Source of the DNA: Letharia columbiana
Lineage: Eukaryota; Ascomycota; Lecanoromycetes; Lecanorales; Parmeliaceae
Length of the DNA: 64,000 bases
Direction: 5' to 3'
Assembly (NCBI RefSeq): GCF_014066305.1
Contig: NW_023501039.1
Location: 744,001 to 808,000, forward strand
The notes beneath the pieces were generated by a model. It was not told the origin of the DNA, did no database searches, and was given only the letters and a program-made list of their open reading frames with translations. Of this stretch, positions 62,411-64,000 are shown in pieces; positions within the stretch are counted from its first letter, which is position 1; the number at the start of each line of letters is the position of its first letter. The position numbers were made by a program, and so were the translations under genes.

Positions 62411-64000
62411 GGGCCTGAGGGATTGATTCTCGGGTCTGGAAAAATGAGGCTATTGTGAAGACATCGGACGGTTTCAATTCGACTGAAAACGGTGTGTCCG
62501 AGGTAGCTCTGTCATCCCATGAGTCAACCCTTTATAGGTGAGGCTCTTCGGGATATCGTTTGTGGTAGTCGTCCACCAGGTCTTGGCAATTTTCGAATTT
62601 ACCGCCGTCCGCATTGTATTAGACGGTGTTATTATCGAGGCCTTCCTATTTAACTTTGTACTTAAAACGACCATAGATTATTTTGAAGGTAAGTATTTCT
62701 TTAATAACTCATTCGGTCCGACCGTTGACAGTGATATGCTTCGGCGGAGGGTTTACCTGCCTTGGTAAGGGGTTGTTTGCCGCGAGACTTAAGAGATTGG
62801 GGTGGAAGACGTTATGGATCCTCATGCTTGGTGGAAGTTTCAGACGGTATGAGGTTCCCACAAGGCCTGTAATCTTGAATGGACCGAGTCTCTTGTGGTT
62901 CAGTTTGCGGGAAGGGCGATCGGAGGTGATGTTCTTGCTGCTGAGGAAGACCTCATCGCCTACTTGAAAAGTCACCTTTTGTCGATGCTTATTAACTTAT
63001 ATAACCATAGCCTTCTGAGCGCGGTCTATGTTACTCCGGATATACTTGAGAACTTGTTTTATGTGGTTCGTGATATCCTCCGCCCGAGCAGTATCGAGAC
63101 GCTTACGTGTGGTCTCGTAGTCGGTGGTGTTCGGGCTGAAAGTCATTCGAGGATGGAACCCCTTATTCGCGAGGAAAGGTGGGATATTAGTAGTCGATGA
63201 GGTAGTATTATTGTCGGCGAACTCGGTGATAGGTAGCTACCTTGCTTAGTCGTCCTGCATGTAGTTGCAGTATGTCCGAAGGTGACGCTTTATATTCTGA
63301 TTCGCTCGCTCAGTCTGTTTATCGATTTTAGGGTGGAAGGCTGTTGATAGCTTGGCTGTAATGCCTAGTCTCTCGCAAAAAGACTTTTATATGGTAGCTA
63401 TGAATTGGGGTCCTCGATCCGATATTATTGAGGCCGGTAGGCCGTGTAGGCGGAACACTTTCTTGAGTAGTAAGTTGACTGTCTTCTTAGCGGTAGTGCC
63501 TTTATCGATGTCAGAATAGGCTACGTAGTGACGTTCCTTGGTGAGCCGATCGATCGCTATTTAAATAGCGTTGTAGCCGTCGGATATGGGCAAGCCTGTG
63601 ACGAAGTCGACCGATATGTCTTGTCATCGCTTCTGTGGGATTGGTAGGGGTTGCAGTAAACCATGCTCCCGATCGCGAGGCGCCTTAGCCCTCTGATAGG
63701 TATAGTAATTTTAAACGTAGGTAACTATGGTAGTCCTTATACCTCGCTAGTAGTATTCCCTTTTAAGTAGCTTATAAGTATGTATTACCTCGGGATATCC
63801 GTAGGACGGTTAATCGTACACCTCTCGAATAACATCGGTATACATGTTATCGGATACCCACAAACGGTCCTGATAGTAAAGCACCCCGTCTTGTACGGAG
63901 CATTTACTGAGAGTGATTCCTCGAAACTTGTCCTTGTTTTTGGCGATAGCCTCACGGATTTCCGTACAATACTCGTCTTCCTTGTTGGCCCCTACTACCT
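62411..64000 (-). pseudogene. Ty3/gypsy chromovirus pol, integrase to chromodomain, with stops (runs off the right edge)
   Basis: On the minus strand, from the right edge: integrase core trace DRGPQF at about 63415, with TAKLSTAFHPKIDKQTERAN (about 63360-63295) matching the gypsy motif before the catalytic Glu. Next comes the integrase C-terminal GPF/Y module (VGDEVFLSSKN, HKRLGPFKI, HNVFHPNLL) in an open stretch at 62975-62709, then a chromodomain (FKYKVK, stop, EGLDNNTV, stop, Y) ending LVDDYHKRYPEEPHL and TAA near 62531. Several stops sit at TGG or CAA/CAG-type codons, as from RIP, but the region keeps most of its GC. Coding continues beyond the window. Confidence 0.85.

Noticed and set aside
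1..64000. tRNA or rRNA genes
   Set aside because: I saw no cloverleaf with A and B boxes and no rRNA-like sequence; a covariance-model scan would be decisive.

Overview
The window is nuclear DNA of a filamentous ascomycete (Pezizomycotina). The genes carry short 50-130 nt introns with GTRNGT donors and YAG acceptors, the proteins are typical fungal ones (DOP1, VPS27, a DOA4-type deubiquitinase, capping protein alpha), and the repeats show the C-to-T / G-to-A wear left by repeat-induced point mutation (RIP). The class cannot be fixed from sequence alone. Alternation of normal-GC gene blocks with very AT-rich repeat blocks recalls the two-compartment genomes of some Dothideomycetes.

Positions 1-15113 are a compact gene block: the C-terminal part of DOP1 (+), VPS27/ESCRT-0 (-), a rhodanese-USP deubiquitinase of the DOA4/USP8 type (+), F-actin capping protein alpha (-), and a Ser/Pro-rich protein of unknown function (-). 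VPS27 and the deubiquitinase are divergently transcribed and act in the same pathway: cargo is sorted into multivesicular bodies and ubiquitin is recovered. DOP1 also belongs to endosome/Golgi traffic.

Positions 15114-18032 are a small transposon island: a TIR element carrying a 15-bp minisatellite, then a RIP-worn TIR element with a Tc1/mariner-like element nested in it. Positions 18033-22341 return to genes: a PLP-dependent decarboxylase, a small mitochondrial membrane protein, and a GATase1-like/MYND fusion. A broken glutathione S-transferase zeta-like gene at 22342-22938 ends against a block made almost only of A and T.

From about 22.96 kb to 62.4 kb the DNA is mostly A+T with almost no open reading frames. 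It is not featureless. A segment of about 20 kb (26380 to about 46430) is bounded by long terminal inverted repeats that are RIP-worn copies of the arms of a much better preserved 1.3-kb foldback element at 59965-61302. A 274-bp element at 61691-61964 has the same tips. Around and inside these lie at least eight short copies and two long, satellite-bearing copies of another repeat family, several tandem arrays, a piggyBac-like transposase relic, and a Ty3/gypsy reverse-transcriptase relic. The right edge (62411-64000) is a less worn Ty3/gypsy chromovirus pol on the minus strand.

All exon boundaries were placed by hand from splice signals, reading frame and remembered family conservation. Repeat boundaries in the AT-rich part are good to roughly 10-50 bases.
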